Positions 11,221-25,400 of a DNA stretch of 64,000 bases are shown here, piece after piece. The DNA comes from Micropterus salmoides. Its lineage: Eukaryota; Chordata; Actinopteri; Centrarchiformes; Centrarchidae. A model generated the notes under the pieces. That model did no database searches, had not been told where the DNA came from, and saw only the letters and a program-made list of their open reading frames with translations. The number at the start of each line of letters is the position of its first letter. Position 1 is the stretch's first letter. The translations under genes and the position numbers were made by a program. The stretch lies in contig NW_024041373.1 of NCBI RefSeq assembly GCF_014851395.1, positions 17,105,697-17,169,696 of the forward strand, written 5' to 3'.

Positions 11221-14200
11221 ACTCAGCCCTGGGGAGCCATGAGCCAAACCCAGCAAGAAAACCACCTCGGTACTGTATTCCCAGTGTTCAAACTGGCCTC
11301 TGTCTGTCTGTCTTGGAGGCTGTGCTCGGTCCCGGCCCAGCTGCCGTGTTCACTCACTAAACAGCTGTTACCAGTCCATACAGAGACTGTATGACAGGGT
11401 GGGGGAGTAACACACATACAGCAATACTGGCGACTGTAAACGCCAATCAATATCTGTGACACGTCCCTCCCTAGCTTTGTGTTTTTTTTTTATGTACAGT
11501 ATAATTCTGGCTTTGTGCATATACAGGATTTTTGTCAAGAGTTATATGCATCTGGACCATGGACTTTGGCATTAATTGGCTTAATTTCACAGATCCTACT
11601 GACTGATTTGATTTCTAATAAAAAATGACACAGTCCAGATAATCCTTGACATTTGGTAGACAGAAAGTGCTACTAAAAATCTACTGGACAAAAACAACTA
11701 CTGTGTTGTGACCTTTAAGTGGCACAATCTTTGAGTTTTGGGAAACAAAACATTATCAATTTGACTCAGGTGTGTAATAATTTTGCTTGCTTAGTTGGGA
11801 CCTACTGTAACTGAAAGAACCTAGTTGCTGAAGCCAGCCCTGACCATTTTTAACCCACAATGCTGCAAACTGTCCTCAAGCCCACAGCACATCCTCATCA
11901 TGGGCCACAGTGCTAATCCGGGTCCCAGCATTCCTGTCCATTTCACAGGAGACTTGTCAGCTCCTGGGGGCACAGATGCTTGCCTGTCAGAGCCACTTCA
12001 GGACGATGGATGGAAGAACAGGCCACATAGTGTTCTCCCTCACTTCAGTGTTAACTTACAGTGGAAAATGCTAAACACCTCTGACCCTCTGTCCATCAAC
12101 ATGCTAGTTAGATGTCAGGGAACAAGACCGTTAGATGAGGAATCTTTATGCGTGTGATGAGTTAAGGGTTTAAAATCAGGCCATGGTGGTTAACATTCAT
12201 ACTACACTAAATTATTGTAAAAAATGTGGCATTAGGTAAGGACATTGCAGGTAAATATATTCAACAAACTAATTAGCTGCCTTCCATCTTATCAAATCTT
12301 TCATCCATTATGACTGTTGTTCATGACATTTACTCCTGACCTTGACATTTACTGACAACATTTATTGTAGCCATTTGGGAAATGCTGAATTTTGGTGAGA
12401 ACATTGTTAATGAGGGAAATCAAGCTTCCGGCAGCCTTCTAACAGTCATCTCAGAATCTAAAGAAAGATTGTGCCCTTGAAATCCCTGTAGCAAACTTCA
12501 CAGCAGCTGTACAGTAAAGCAATTAGCCACAACTTTATTGTTGGGTAGCAGTCGATGAATAGCGCGTTCCTTGTAATTTTACTTTTGCTAACTGGAATTT
12601 GCTCTTGTTTAATGCTTGATGCAACTTCTTTACTTGCACACCAACTAAATCAGAAGCAACCCACAACCTCACAGAGGCATGAAAATGGCAGGTAAGTCAG
12701 TTAGCAAGTTGACCAGGAAGTGGATCTGCTATGCTATGCAGTGTGGTACAACAGCAACAGGAGTTTCCTGTGTTCCAACTTTTTGTTTGCTTTTGATTAG
12801 ACTCAAAGACAAGATGATTCCTGTTGAAAAAACGTTTTTAGAACACTGTCGGAGGCTCAAGATCACTTATCAACATTGTTCTCTACAATGAAGTAAAATG
12901 TTATCCTCCCGGTCATAATAGACAAAAAAACTACTTGCCAGGTTGATGAATCTCAGAATTTCCCTTCTGAAGTACAGAACTCTCTGAAGACCATACATGC
13001 AGTATAGGGGAAAGATATCCAATTCCACAGTCTAGTGAATTAATCCAACTAATGTTTCCCTGTTAAGAAACCAGATCCAAAATAAAAACATCATGTCTTC
13101 CTTTTCAATTTTATGTGTCTGTTTATTGGGATTTAATTACTGCTCTTGAGCAAGTTCAACACACTGAACTGTAATCTAAAGTATCAGTCAAAATAGCACT
13201 TGGTAAGCACCAGTTGACGTGGGACTTCAGAGACACCAGGGGCATGGTCATCTGTGAGGTCTCCGGTTTCAGTGCTGCATGATTGAGGCTGCCAACCTGA
13301 CAGGCCCACCTGCCCAGTGGCTACAGCCAGCTGGCCTAGACAATGATTAACGGCTAGCGTAAACTTACTCAGCAGGGTCTCAGACACATTTGTGCATTCA
13401 CTCACACGTAGGAGTGTTACATGACGCTAAAAGCTATTACAGAGCAGGGGCCCAGACCAAGGCAGGAATGACAGCCATAAATGTTTAGTGGGACTGCCTA
13501 GCGCAGTTATCACTTTTCAAAACGAGACTCTCTCTTGTCAATAGAAGCGTGATTCCAGAGATCAATGGAGCACATTTACGCACTGTGGTATATGGGAGAT
13601 TACCCCCAAACCTGGATCCCCTATCTGCCTTGAGCTTTCACCCCCTGCTTCCTCCATAAAATGAAAATGACATCATAAAGAGTAAACTGGGCTTGATATC
13701 AGACTCGGCTCTAATCCCTAGGAGCTTTTCGATACCTTTGATTTTCATTTTTCAAGGGCAGCGTACTATTAATCTTTTGATGGGATGTAAAACCTATGCT
13801 CTGGGAAAGCTCTTCAAAAACCTGCAAGCTCTCCAAATTATTTTCTGAAGAGCAAGGTCTTTGAATGGAACATTATCAATGTAACAAAAAATGTATACTA
13901 CTCCTCATATCTCAGTCTCCTTGGAAGGGCGTGTTTGGTGAGTAAACGTTCACCAGTTGCTGAGTAAACACATAATTTCAGGGTCAGGAACGCAGCTGTA
14001 TGCAACTAATGAAATCAGTCTGAATATGACAACCTCGTATTTAGTAATATTCTACATTTTCTTAAATGCCAACATTGCCACTCCACAGCACTGACTTGGA
14101 TACAATAAATGTAATTGAATGATTTTGTACACACTATGACAAACGCCTCTAAGTAGCTGAATCTACATTTCACTTGATTCTGGGTGCCTTTGTTGTTTTT

Positions 14201-15899
14201 CCAGTAGGAGTGCACTGCATGCTGGTCCCTGGGCTGACTGCCTTGTTATTTATGTAGCAAAACAGTCAAAACAGGTGGGTGGATATACACCAGTTAAAAA
14301 TATTATTCACAACCTGGCAACACAAAATGTGTTCTTTTTAAGGGCTTATTGCTGATCTGTAAAGTATTGATTAATAAATTTGAACCATCAATACTTTTAT
14401 TTGATATAATTTTAACCCCTAAACCATACTTTTACAAGTATGCCTTATTAGAAAGTGGTACTACAAACTTTGTACATTAGCATTGCTAACTAATGGCACC
14501 TACCACAACTGGCAATAGTTCTTTTGATTTATACTTTATCTACTTTACAAAAACAATGTCTGCAATCATTTTCAGCTGGCAAACACAGGAAAGCCTTGAA
14601 AAATAGTACTATAAGCAAAATGTAAAATCAATTACCATTTGAACTGGGCTTTGCGTTAGATAATTTAGGTAATTTCTTAAGACAAACTTGAAAATCTTTG
14701 ATTATGATGCCAGTTAATGTTTCTGACAGCAAAATCAGAGTTTGTTCGGAATAAAAAATTAAGGATGACCAGACAAGATAGCCATGGCTAAAGACAAAAC
14801 AAATAGTCAAGATATGTCAGATGTGACCTAAAATTCTAATGGGAATTTTTGCATGCAGCCTTAATTCACTTTTGTCAGAAAATGTGACTTCACAAAATGT
14901 TGCACATCTTTGTTTTAACATCTGAGACAGCAATTAATTTAAAGACCCGTTTACCATAATGACATTTGTTTTACCTAATGTTATATAAATGATGTAGGAA
15001 GTAGATCTTGATAGTAATTTTATGGATTACAACCCTAATGACTCGTAAGACAGAACTCTTACAGACATAGTATTGACCATTTTTCAAAAAGGACACAAGT
15101 GAAAACCTTTTATTTTCATCTATGACTTTATTCACTGCTTTACATTTTTATGCACCTTCATTATAGGGAGTTGAAATTGTGCAATGTAATAAATAGTTTG
15201 AAGAGCTATCACAGTCCTGCTGATACATACTGTATGAAACGAATCTCAGGGACTGCATATGCAACAGTGACTGTTATCCCATTATTTCCCAGCTAATGAT
15301 GTACTAGAAACCACGATGTGTAATGTACAGAGACATGCGTCCAAACAGCAATATAATGAAACACTTCACAATAAAATCACTTGCACATTATAACGTCTTT
15401 TAATTTTAAAAAGTCAAACCTGCATTTGGAAAAGAGAAGAAGCTGTGGCCCATATTTTAGGGCCAGCCGTGTGTTAGTCAAGTAGATATCGATAAGGAAA
15501 CTCAGCGTGCAGAGGATAGTTAGTATTCTGGATAGGGCTCTCGGAAAAATAGGCTGTTTTTTATCCCTCTCGTGAAACACCGCAGGCCACACCATAGCTC
15601 CAACTCCAATTAATTTCTACACCCCATTCATATTACTCTTCTATGTAAGTGCAACGTTTTCTAATTGCATTCATCACCAAAACCCTCACTTAAGTTCCCC
15701 CAGTATATTTATTATCACGCTAACTGGGTCTAAATTATTAAACCTTAATGATGCGGGCTCTGAAAATATGTTGTCCTTTATTTTCCCCACAGAGAATCAA
15801 TGTTATACATTAGCAGTATAAATTAAGTAATACTTTACCTAGGCATGTTGCCGCCTTCAATATTCCTTCTCAGTGAAATGTATTCTCACAGTCCGGTGG

Positions 15900-16150
15900 C
15901 TTGCGGGTGCCTCTGGGGAGGGGAAGATATAGTTCATTCTAATGAAAGAGCTAGGTGCTGCTAATGGTTTAAATGATGCATTTGTGCAGGAACAGCAGAG
16001 AAAATATATATTAGAGATCTGGCGAAAACAAGATAATTCACACTCCCATGGGGATATGATGTCATTGGACACAGTGTATTCTGAAGCTCCTGGGAGGCCT
16101 CGAAAGCAAGGAATGGCTGCATATTCTGGTTTGATATATGTGGGTCAGTA
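15900..16150. promoter_or_regulatory. Candidate conserved non-coding element
   Basis: Repeat-free sequence with balanced composition, TAATG/ATTAG-type homeodomain cores and a GATGTCATTGG string, and no coding signature. The call rests on texture only; no alignment was possible. Confidence 0.22.
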
Positions 16151-16405
16151 ATAGAAATGGGCAATATACAATAAAGTCCATCACACTTAAAGGTTAATTA
16201 CAATAGCTACAGTAGTCCTACCTCTTTATGACAAAATTGGTTGCTATTAATCAAATTTAGAGTGCCTTGTAACATTATAAGGTGTAGAAACACATAATGG
16301 TCTGACACAGTGCAATCTCTGTCTTTTTAGGATACTTAAATAATCCCTTTATTTGAAAATTATTGCGGAGAAAGTGCCAATTAACAAACGAAATCCAAAT
16401 TTCAA

Positions 16406-16432
16406 ACAAGCTGGTCCAGAAGACCAGCTTGT
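16406..16432. repeat. Perfect 11-bp inverted repeat with 5-nt loop
   Basis: ACAAGCTGGTC (16406-16416) is followed by a five-base spacer and its exact reverse complement (16422-16432), so a short stable hairpin could form. It is too short for a microRNA precursor by itself. Confidence 0.9.
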
Positions 16433-17039
16433 AATCAATCCAGTTAAAAGTGGTTATAGATTGAACCATTAACATTATTTGAAATAACTGATGTCTTTAA
16501 TTTAAAACCTTCTTTATTATTATCTTTTCAACAAATCTAAATGGATTTCCGTGCTACCACTCTTTTTCAAGGTGGGAAATAGCCTCTAGATAAGACGGAG
16601 ATTAGGGAGCATTGTCTCGTTGCAAGAGCATCATCTATAACACCTTCCCTCAGAGTGACTTCAATTACATTAGCAAGTTAAATGCTAGTGTGAGGGGGCA
16701 TTTAGAGGTAAAAACACAGAGAGCTGCTACAAATGTAAAGCCTGTGACTGATGACACACAGGTTGAGGAAATACAGAAGAAAGAGCACATCTGAGCAAGA
16801 TAGCCCTAATATTTGCCAGACAGAGAAAAGGACTACACTCCTTCTGCCTTGTGTCTCCTGCTTCTAGGATAAATCCCTACTGATCGCTAATTGTGTGATT
16901 CTTCTTTTCTGCATCAACTTCAGTCTGACAGGTTATTTCAGCTTGTTATCGGGAAAACATTTATCCACTTGGAATTATTACTGTGCTAGGGCCTCTGGTG
17001 AAACACAAACAGTAGTGAATCTTGTAGAGTTATGGTAAG

Positions 17040-17230
17040 GCCTCTCCTCATTAGATGGCCAATCGACTGGTGGAGCGGAGGGCCCAATCCCAGCCCTTTA
17101 TTGAGTGTTAAGGAGACACAGACTGACATTTACATCTCTTGCTTCTTCATGACTGGCTAGAGAGAAAATGGCTGCCATAGATCCTGACTCTGAGGAGCGG
17201 CATGTAAGGTCAGACAGTGAGACGTATCTT
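17040..17230. promoter_or_regulatory. Candidate conserved non-coding element
   Basis: A non-repetitive, mixed-composition segment containing CTCATTAGATGGCCAATCGA and, near 17170, AAATGGCTGCCAT. The latter includes an AAAATGGC core of the kind bound by YY1. No reading frame is preserved. Evidence is textural only. Confidence 0.25.
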
Positions 17231-18574
17231 TATCTCTGAGCAATGCTTCAAGGACGAGAAAGCACATTTGCTACACAGAAGAAAATAGGATGAAGGCAGA
17301 CAATAGAATACAGTGGGTGCTTGGTAAGTTATATGTCATTTTGATGAGTGCGCAACTTGGTTGCATAGAACTAACGCTGTTCTCTCAGGGCAACAGAACT
17401 CCCCAAAAACAAACCTAAAAGATGTAAACAAGACAAGTCACCCAATCTCATCTTGTCTGTATTGACTTATTGAGCCGAAACAGAGGAAAACAAAGTTGTG
17501 GATAAAGTACCCACATACCCCCAACAAGCCACAACGGCCCTCCACTTCTGAGGTGCTCTTTTCATTCAGTGGCAATTACAATCCACACCTGGCAACACAG
17601 AAGACATCCCAATGCCTAACAATGTCGCAGAGGAACTCTCTTCCAAACTACCCTCCCAAATTGGCTCTGTAGCTTCGACCCAATTAGGGCTGAAATATGG
17701 TAACTGCATCAGCCATTATAGAGCCGTGGAGATTGTGCAGAGAGAACTCTTGAAGGTTAGGTGGGGGTATGCTTCACGAGTGATATGTTGTGCGGACTTA
17801 TGCTTACACAGCTGAAAAGAGCACCATGACGAGGGGACAGCAGAAAAAAGCAAGAAGCAAAGGAGGGATGATAAATAAACACTCCTGGATAGATATCCTG
17901 TAGACATATATTAGAGTAGCAGGGAAGGCAAGAAAGATTACTGTTTCAGCCAAGGACGAGACTTCTTTCTTATGTACCTTACTGTGATAGGGAGTCTATT
18001 GTTAAACGCTAATATGATCTGTTCAGTGCCTAATGTAATGAGTCGTACCCTTGGCATAATCTCGCTGAATTTGCATTATAACATGTAGTATTTTACCAAT
18101 TCATTATGAAAGATTTTTTTTTAAATTTGCAAGCCAGCTCCAGCCACTATATATATATATAAATAAAACCCCACCTTTGTTATTTAAGAATAAAATATAA
18201 TACAAATTGCAATTAAAATTGCAAATTAAATATGATTTTAATATGCAAAAAGGAGAAGGATGTTTTATAGCAGCTCATCAATATCTTAGGACATTTTAGC
18301 AGACCTGCATAAAATAACAAACCACCCTCCCCCTCTCTCCTGCTGGATGGCTGGCTTTGGCCTACATGTGCTCCTGACACCAGGGTAACTAATGTTCCCC
18401 GTGCCAGCAAAGGATTCTGATTTGATATATGCATTCAAACCTGTCTGCCTTGAGATATGGCATCTGTCAACCTCAGCTACGATTGATTCTCCCTTGCCCT
18501 TAAATGCAGTGCTTGCAATGCAAGCCAAGGACACTCGCCTGCCTGGTCAAGTAATGACAATCGTCTTTAAGGAA

Positions 18575-18725
18575 TAATGGCCCGAACACTGCTTTTGAAA
18601 AGTTACCAGGCCGCATCCAATAATGAACTCCCGGTCGATGACATATTGATAGATTCCTATTCTTCAAATGGGACATTGTAGCTGCAGTTTAATTGACAAG
18701 AAATGAATTGAGGAGGTTGGGATGA
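18575..18725. promoter_or_regulatory. Candidate conserved non-coding element
   Basis: A repeat-free block with several homeodomain-type cores (CCAATAATGAA, TTTAATTGACA, GAATTGAG) and a CAGCTG-like half near 18680. There is no coding potential. Its texture resembles vertebrate developmental enhancers, but conservation could not be tested here. Confidence 0.28.
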
Positions 18726-21234
18726 AAGGCAGAGATGGGATGGCGGGAGGGAGGGAGGAAGCAAGAGGGGGACTAAATTCTGTGTGATCAGCAAGGTTTC
18801 AAACAATCATTGGCAAAGTGAAGTCTCTGCCATATCTATAAGTCATCATGTTTTATAGACCATTAGGATCTCCAGAGAAGGGCCGTGTGGAGACCGCGGC
18901 TTTTTGTCGAAATTAAAATGTCAGAGAGGAAGAAATAGAACAAAACAGGGAATCTGCAATTAATTACCTGGCCATAAAAATTCAATAATCGGGAAGCAAT
19001 GCTGTTTTCCACGCAGCAGTACTCCTGATCACAGCAAACTGGAATAGAATGCATTCATCTCCCCAAATTACATTTCTAATCTAAAAGAGGATATACTAGA
19101 GGGGGGAAAGAACCTTTATTGTGAGCAGAGTATACTATATGCAGCTGTAGCCTACTGTCCTGGGTAATCTTAAGCGTAGGCAAACCAGTGCAAAAACCCA
19201 AATATCTAAAGAATCCAGTTTTCTAAAAAATGACAACTGAAACTAACATTACATAAACACATTACACTGTACTTTTGGTACATTTGTGACCAGCTTTAGA
19301 TTTGCACTGTGATGCACACTGCTGATGCATTAGGACTCCATCTTTCCCCCCATTGGTGAATAATACATACTATGAGATATTAGCCTGAAGTAATTGCTAA
19401 TGATTTTCAGAATGATACATGCCATCAGCATATGCCAATGGAAATTCAATACAATAAGTGTTGTTAATGTGAGAGAAGATACAGTGTAATGTGAGTTTCA
19501 TTGACTTATTTGTAAAACGACATCTGAATCCCCTTTGTCCCACAATTTCTGTAACTTTCTGAAAACGACTAGCACTCCCGCTTCACAGCGATTGGCGAGG
19601 TGCACGGAGGTGAGAAAGTAAGCACCTCTGTTTCCTTCTTTACACAACTGAGTGAGACATCATAGATGATTGTGTAAATAAATAATTTAAGTTTATGCCA
19701 TTATTCCCATATTTAAGTGATTATCTTATCTTGCCCCTCTCTATGATGGCTGGCTTTTTCCTTCACCTTCGGGTGTGCCTGCTCTGAACAGCTGAACACT
19801 TTTGCCTTCTGACATGGTTCAATGACATGTCGTACAAAGTAGTTCTTTTTGAGCATATTCCCGCCTTTAGCCAGTGATTTGTTCTCTTATTTATGTTTCA
19901 TTTAGTTTATATTTGAAGCAAGCTACAAGCTTCTGATTGTCGCCAATTATGTATTTGGAGAATTGCTGTTAGAAAATGACCACCCATACACACTATCTCG
20001 CAGACTAAGATGATGTCAGGCACAAAACATTAGCTTTCCCTGTCTTTGAGTAAGCTTTACAAATATTACATGTTTGGTTTTGTGTGTCAATCAAAGTGTG
20101 GCATCAACACTTTTTTAAAAACATGTTCATATTTTAGAATGACAAACAATGGTGTGCTACCTGCTACATACAGTATGTTGTAGTACCATACTTGACCACT
20201 GGGAAAGATTGACAGCAAACTTGACTCTGCCACACTGTATACAGCTCTCTTAATACATACAAAATTGTAACAAGCCTAATGTGGGCATTGGTGCTACTTA
20301 TACAGTTTACACTTGGGCAGGTAAGTCAATTGCAGTTCAGCACTGACAGACTGTCTTATTTAATGGAAACATGGCAGCAAGTCAAAGTTCCATAAAACTG
20401 TAGATAGAACATCTTTGACAATGAAAAAAAATCATCATCAAGGCAGTAATATAGAAAATTGAAGAAAGGACAGAAGAGTGAAATATAGACATACAGTATC
20501 AAAGGCCTGCTCAAACGTCGATGACTAATTCAAAGTTTGGTGCAGGGTTATTGAGTAGGGATGTCCAATGACCCACTCAATTAAATTCTGAGCCTATCAA
20601 GACTGTCTATCACTAATCAGTATTGGATTTATGAAGCCCAATTAATTTCTGATCCTTAGCTTATTGTAATGCCTTGTGCTCTGGAGAGGGTGTCTGGCAT
20701 GGAGCAACAAAATGGTTCAAGATGATGATGAATGGTTTTTAGGACAACTATTGTAAATGAAGGTTTTTAATTTTAAAACACTGTCTTACATCTACCATCT
20801 TAGTAGTTATTGTTGTTTTGAATATAAACCTGTTCCCTAGATTTAGTTTGATTAGATTGTATCTAGATTGTATACAATACTTTGTATACAGTATTGCCAG
20901 ATGTTTTTGCACACTTGCTAACCAGCAGATCACTGTATATTCCACACAACATACAGTTTCAAATTGTGCACCTGTGTCGGAAGATACACAACAGTAGATG
21001 CTTCAGTTGTTTTGTTGAAGTATCTTGTCTCCTCTCAAAAGTTAGTTATGTATCAAGGGGAGAGAAGGGTAAAGACACATTGGCAGAGTCTACAGGACTC
21101 CTTGCAGACATGAGACTCCCACAGCAGAGGGTGGTCTGAAGGGGAGGAGGAGTGGTTTTAATTTAAGGATTGCAGTGGTGCTATATTTCACCCTCTGCTG
21201 TTGTCTCACATTATCTTGGTAAACATCCCTGGTA

Positions 21235-21560
21235 CTAATATGATATATTTTCGAGCAGGCGGCGTTTCATCCTGCTCCCTGCGTGATTGATGAATGACAG
21301 AGAGATGAAACAGAGACAGAGATTTATGGTGCTCCGGCGCATGGAATATGTATGATTATCAGCTGTGTGAGGAAAGCAGCTCGGTTTGAGTGATAAGCAC
21401 ATGGAGAGAAATCTACTAAATGACTCCATTCCCCCAGAGAAGTCACAGGAGGAGGGTTTTTATCTCTGTCTATCTCATTCTGGCCCTCTGTCTTTTGTTC
21501 TTGAAGATGAGCGGTGACCAAAAATCTATCATGCATCAGAACGGAAATCAAGGTATGCAT
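21235..21560. promoter_or_regulatory. Candidate conserved non-coding element
   Basis: A non-repetitive segment with GTGATTGATGAATGACAG (TGATTGAT is a PBX/MEIS-like core and TGACAG a MEIS/TGIF-like core) and further homeodomain-like sites. Both strands are closed by stops in most frames, and no protein family is recognisable. Confidence 0.27.
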
Positions 21561-22414
21561 ATTATGGAACACGGGCCTATTATTACATATTTAAAGTGTG
21601 TTGGATGTGTAAGTAATACCAAAGAGAGACCTTTGACTTGTGGAGACAAAACAAAGTGACTTTCTTCGTCAGCAGACAGTGCTGGCTCACACTCCCTTTG
21701 TCTCTGTCTACACTCATCAGCCTCTGAAAAGATGCGACAGTGATTGTCAGAGTGTAATGCTGTAGTTTATCTTCTCTTATTATAGTAATTCTGTCTAAGC
21801 TCTGATTTAGTTATAATGCCCATTGGCACCTCTAAGTGCCTCAAACATTCAGCTCCTAATTGATCGATAGGACGTCATCATAAATCCCAAATCCTATGCA
21901 TTTTATTGATCCTTCTGTAGCGTTTGCTGCGGCTCTGCATATGTGATTGCCTCAGCCCACACACATGCCAAGTATCACGCATGTTTTATCACATAATGCA
22001 GACTGTATTGTTTTCTGCATCTGAGAATTACTGCTTGCCAGTATGACTTGAATGACACCCTAGAGGGGACTTCATTTCCTATTCACCTCAATTTATATTT
22101 ACATGAAGGTCATAAATATCACTAATGCATCAGGGCAGTTTGGTCAGAGTAACTGTTGATTTGTTTCCTAGTAGACTTGGCTTGACAATATTGGTAATGA
22201 ATATTTCAATGTCTAGCTCGGAATTTCATCAGAGTGCCTATCCTACATGTATATTAGTGTTTCATATGCATATTCAGGTGTTTCATTTCTGTCAAACTGC
22301 CTTTTTAATAATTTTACATGTGTATAAACTTTAAATGTGTATCTTGTGTCCCTGTTAAATTATTTTTTTTTATTAATTTATGAAATATTAATATATCAGG
22401 AATATTGAAACTTT

Positions 22415-22443
22415 AAGCTAGCTATCTGGATGCTAGCTAGCTT
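22415..22443. repeat. Perfect 9-bp inverted repeat
   Basis: AAGCTAGCT at 22415-22423 pairs with AGCTAGCTT at 22435-22443 across an 11-base loop. Each arm is built on the palindrome AGCTAGCT. Confidence 0.85.
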
Positions 22444-25400
22444 CTTGAGCCTACATGGTAAAGTTTGCAACCAAAGTATTTACCATTCTACTACGCAATG
22501 AGACGTTGGCTTACATGGCTTACCTTCCATTTAACGTGCCCACAACCTAAGAGCCATGGCCCTTCATGTGTGCTTGAAATTTGATATGATGATGTTCCTG
22601 TTTGTCACTCATCAGTGCGTCTTGTTTGTGACCTGAGGGGAACAGATTTGACTCACCCATAGCTGCAGAACTGGACTCTGTCTCACCCTCGCAAACCCAC
22701 GTCCTCCTACGAAGCTGGTGGTCACAGTAGCAGTCTGGCTCTTAATGTCGGCACTTCAGGTTTATTTAAGGGTAAAAGGGCAGATGGTAAATTTCATTTG
22801 TTACAAAGACTAACTAGTAAATAGTGTCCTCCTTGTGTCTCACAGGTGTGCTGTCAGTGACACGCCAATCTCAAACAAAAAGACATAACACTATGTACTA
22901 CAAGCAAAATGCCACATTATTTGCTTATAGAAAGTAATTAGATATTTTTGTTCATAACTTTAATTTTTAATGGGTAAAATAAGCTTACCTCAAGCTCACT
23001 CACCCAGGCAGTGAGTTTCCATATAGAGATCTTGGTATCACAGAAACATGTTGTTTTCTAAGAAAATAAATTTACTTCTCTTATTGTCATCGACATAGCA
23101 TTTACTCACTTCATATTTCTCCCAGCAGGATTGTGGCTATGGAGGATGGGACACCAGAAGACTGTTCCTGAGAAATGACTCTAACCCTGTGTTCATGTGA
23201 CAGTGGCACGTGTCCAAGCATGGTCCATAAGGTGGAACAATGAGAGGATTTGTCGTCTCATAATTGTGATTTAATAAAGATCTCACATGGTATCAGCGGA
23301 GCCTGACAGGCAGGGCCTTCCGGTGCTTGTTAATGCAATTGTTCTGGTCAGACGGTGCTGTCACAAATCATACTAAAAGTTGGGTGACAGGTAGCAGAGC
23401 TCATGGATACTTCCTGAGAAGCTCAGTCAAGTTTTGGATAGAAGCCAGGGATACCTGACAACACATGCTGTTGTGTTGTCTGGCTGAAAAGAAAATTAAG
23501 TGCTGCAGAGTGTTTGTTGAGGAACAGGAATAGATGTGATTTCAAAGAGAGGATATTACTGAGAATAGGCCACGTAGATTTTGTGGAGGGCTGTAAGATA
23601 ACCTGGAATGTTTAAAGAGACATATTTCAGAATCTTTCAATCTACAGAGCTCATGTTAACAATACACACTGCAGTACTTCAAACTGAACATGAAGGACAG
23701 TGAAGGTAATAGATAATTATCAAAATTCATCTCGTGTTCATCCCTCAAAAACATGAGGTGTTGACAGTTTGAGGGAAACCAGTTAAAAAATGGAGGCTTT
23801 GGAGGATTAAACAATGCCCACCCTTGACACCTCCACCTTCCCTCTGCTGCTCTTGTTTCACCTCTCTCTTTCAGTGCTGATGTATGGGTGATGTGTGACA
23901 GGGGGGAGCTCCAGTAAAACCCTGCATACATGCCAAAATACATTTTACAAGCACTGCTCTAATCAGCCTGCAGCCAGCGGCTCATAAATTGCCTCAGTGT
24001 GTCTGGAGCTGGTGAACAAATGCAGCTTATGGTCGCTGCTGAGGGTTGGATATACAGCAGGCCATGCTCCCTGGGAAGAACCAACTCTGAGTGCTGCTGG
24101 TGATGTTTGTGAGTCAATTCAATAGAGGGAGGAACAACCCAGTGCTTTTGCATAGACAAAAATGACAAGGAACAATAATTTATGCGCCTGTTTAATCAAC
24201 TGAGTGCATGTAGGCAAATGTTTGTATATTGCTGCATGTTTTATGTGACATGTAAGTGCGTGAGCACATGTCCCCATGCTTAGATGCTCTCACATGTGGA
24301 AAAACTCAAATATGTTAAAAGCTGTCATTACATTCATATTTAGGGACCACTGGAGGATTCATCAAGGGTTCATATACTTCTGCACATCTGAATTATCAAA
24401 ATCATTTGAAGCGCTCCAGCAGGTAGAATGTGTTACCATTCCAGTAGGGAGGTTGTTTTGTTCTTTTTAATCTCAGCTGTAACCTTCAGTGTCTGACAGG
24501 AAATGCAGTATATCAACTGGGGATGACACCGGCAGAGGTGATCTATGCAGGACTGTACTTCCCCAGATAACTCTAATAGCGTGAAGCCCTGTTCCTGCTC
24601 TGTTCCTCGTTTCAACCAAGAGGGAAATTCCTGAAGTAGGAGAGGTTGATCAAATAAAATAATACTTTGAAGTATGCGCTTGAGTCCCACGATGACTTCG
24701 CAAAGTCCTCAAATGAAATCTCAGAATTAAATAAAGGCACCTTGTCATCTCAGTAAAAAGAGGGGGGAATGCAGCTACTATCTCTGGTAGGTGTCTTCTT
24801 TTGAAGAAACATTTTTCATGCTTTTTCATGCTGTAGATTTATAAATAAAAGGGAACCACACACACATAGACTGGGGAAGTTTCAACTGACATTATCGGAG
24901 TGTTGCTTAATAAAAAAATGAGCAATGGTGTGTGTTTAAGCCAAGGCTACATGTGTCTATTGGCCTTTGGCCACGAGGGGTTGTGTTGAAAGAATGAACA
25001 CACAACAGAAGTATGTGTCCTCTACTATACAGAGGCCGATGCAACTCCAACTGTATGTACACAGTTTTCTAGATTGGAAATATCATGCAGTCATGGTTCA
25101 AATATCATATCTTCAAAGCTTCTTTATTCATATCCCTATATTATTGTAATGTCAATGCATTCCTGTGTGAGTTCAGAGAACAGTCTTCTTTTAATTTTCA
25201 TCATCTACTGAGTTACATTAAACCCAACTGGGATCCATTGGGTGGCAGCACTGAGTATTACTAAAATTACTAAAATTGGAGGTGTTTCTATAAAAAGTAT
25301 TGTTGAGCTGTATAGTTTTAACAAATCAAGTGTGAAAGGGAGGACATTTAGATTTTAACTATCCATGAGCTATCCCTGACAAGGAAGGACAGCAGTTGTC

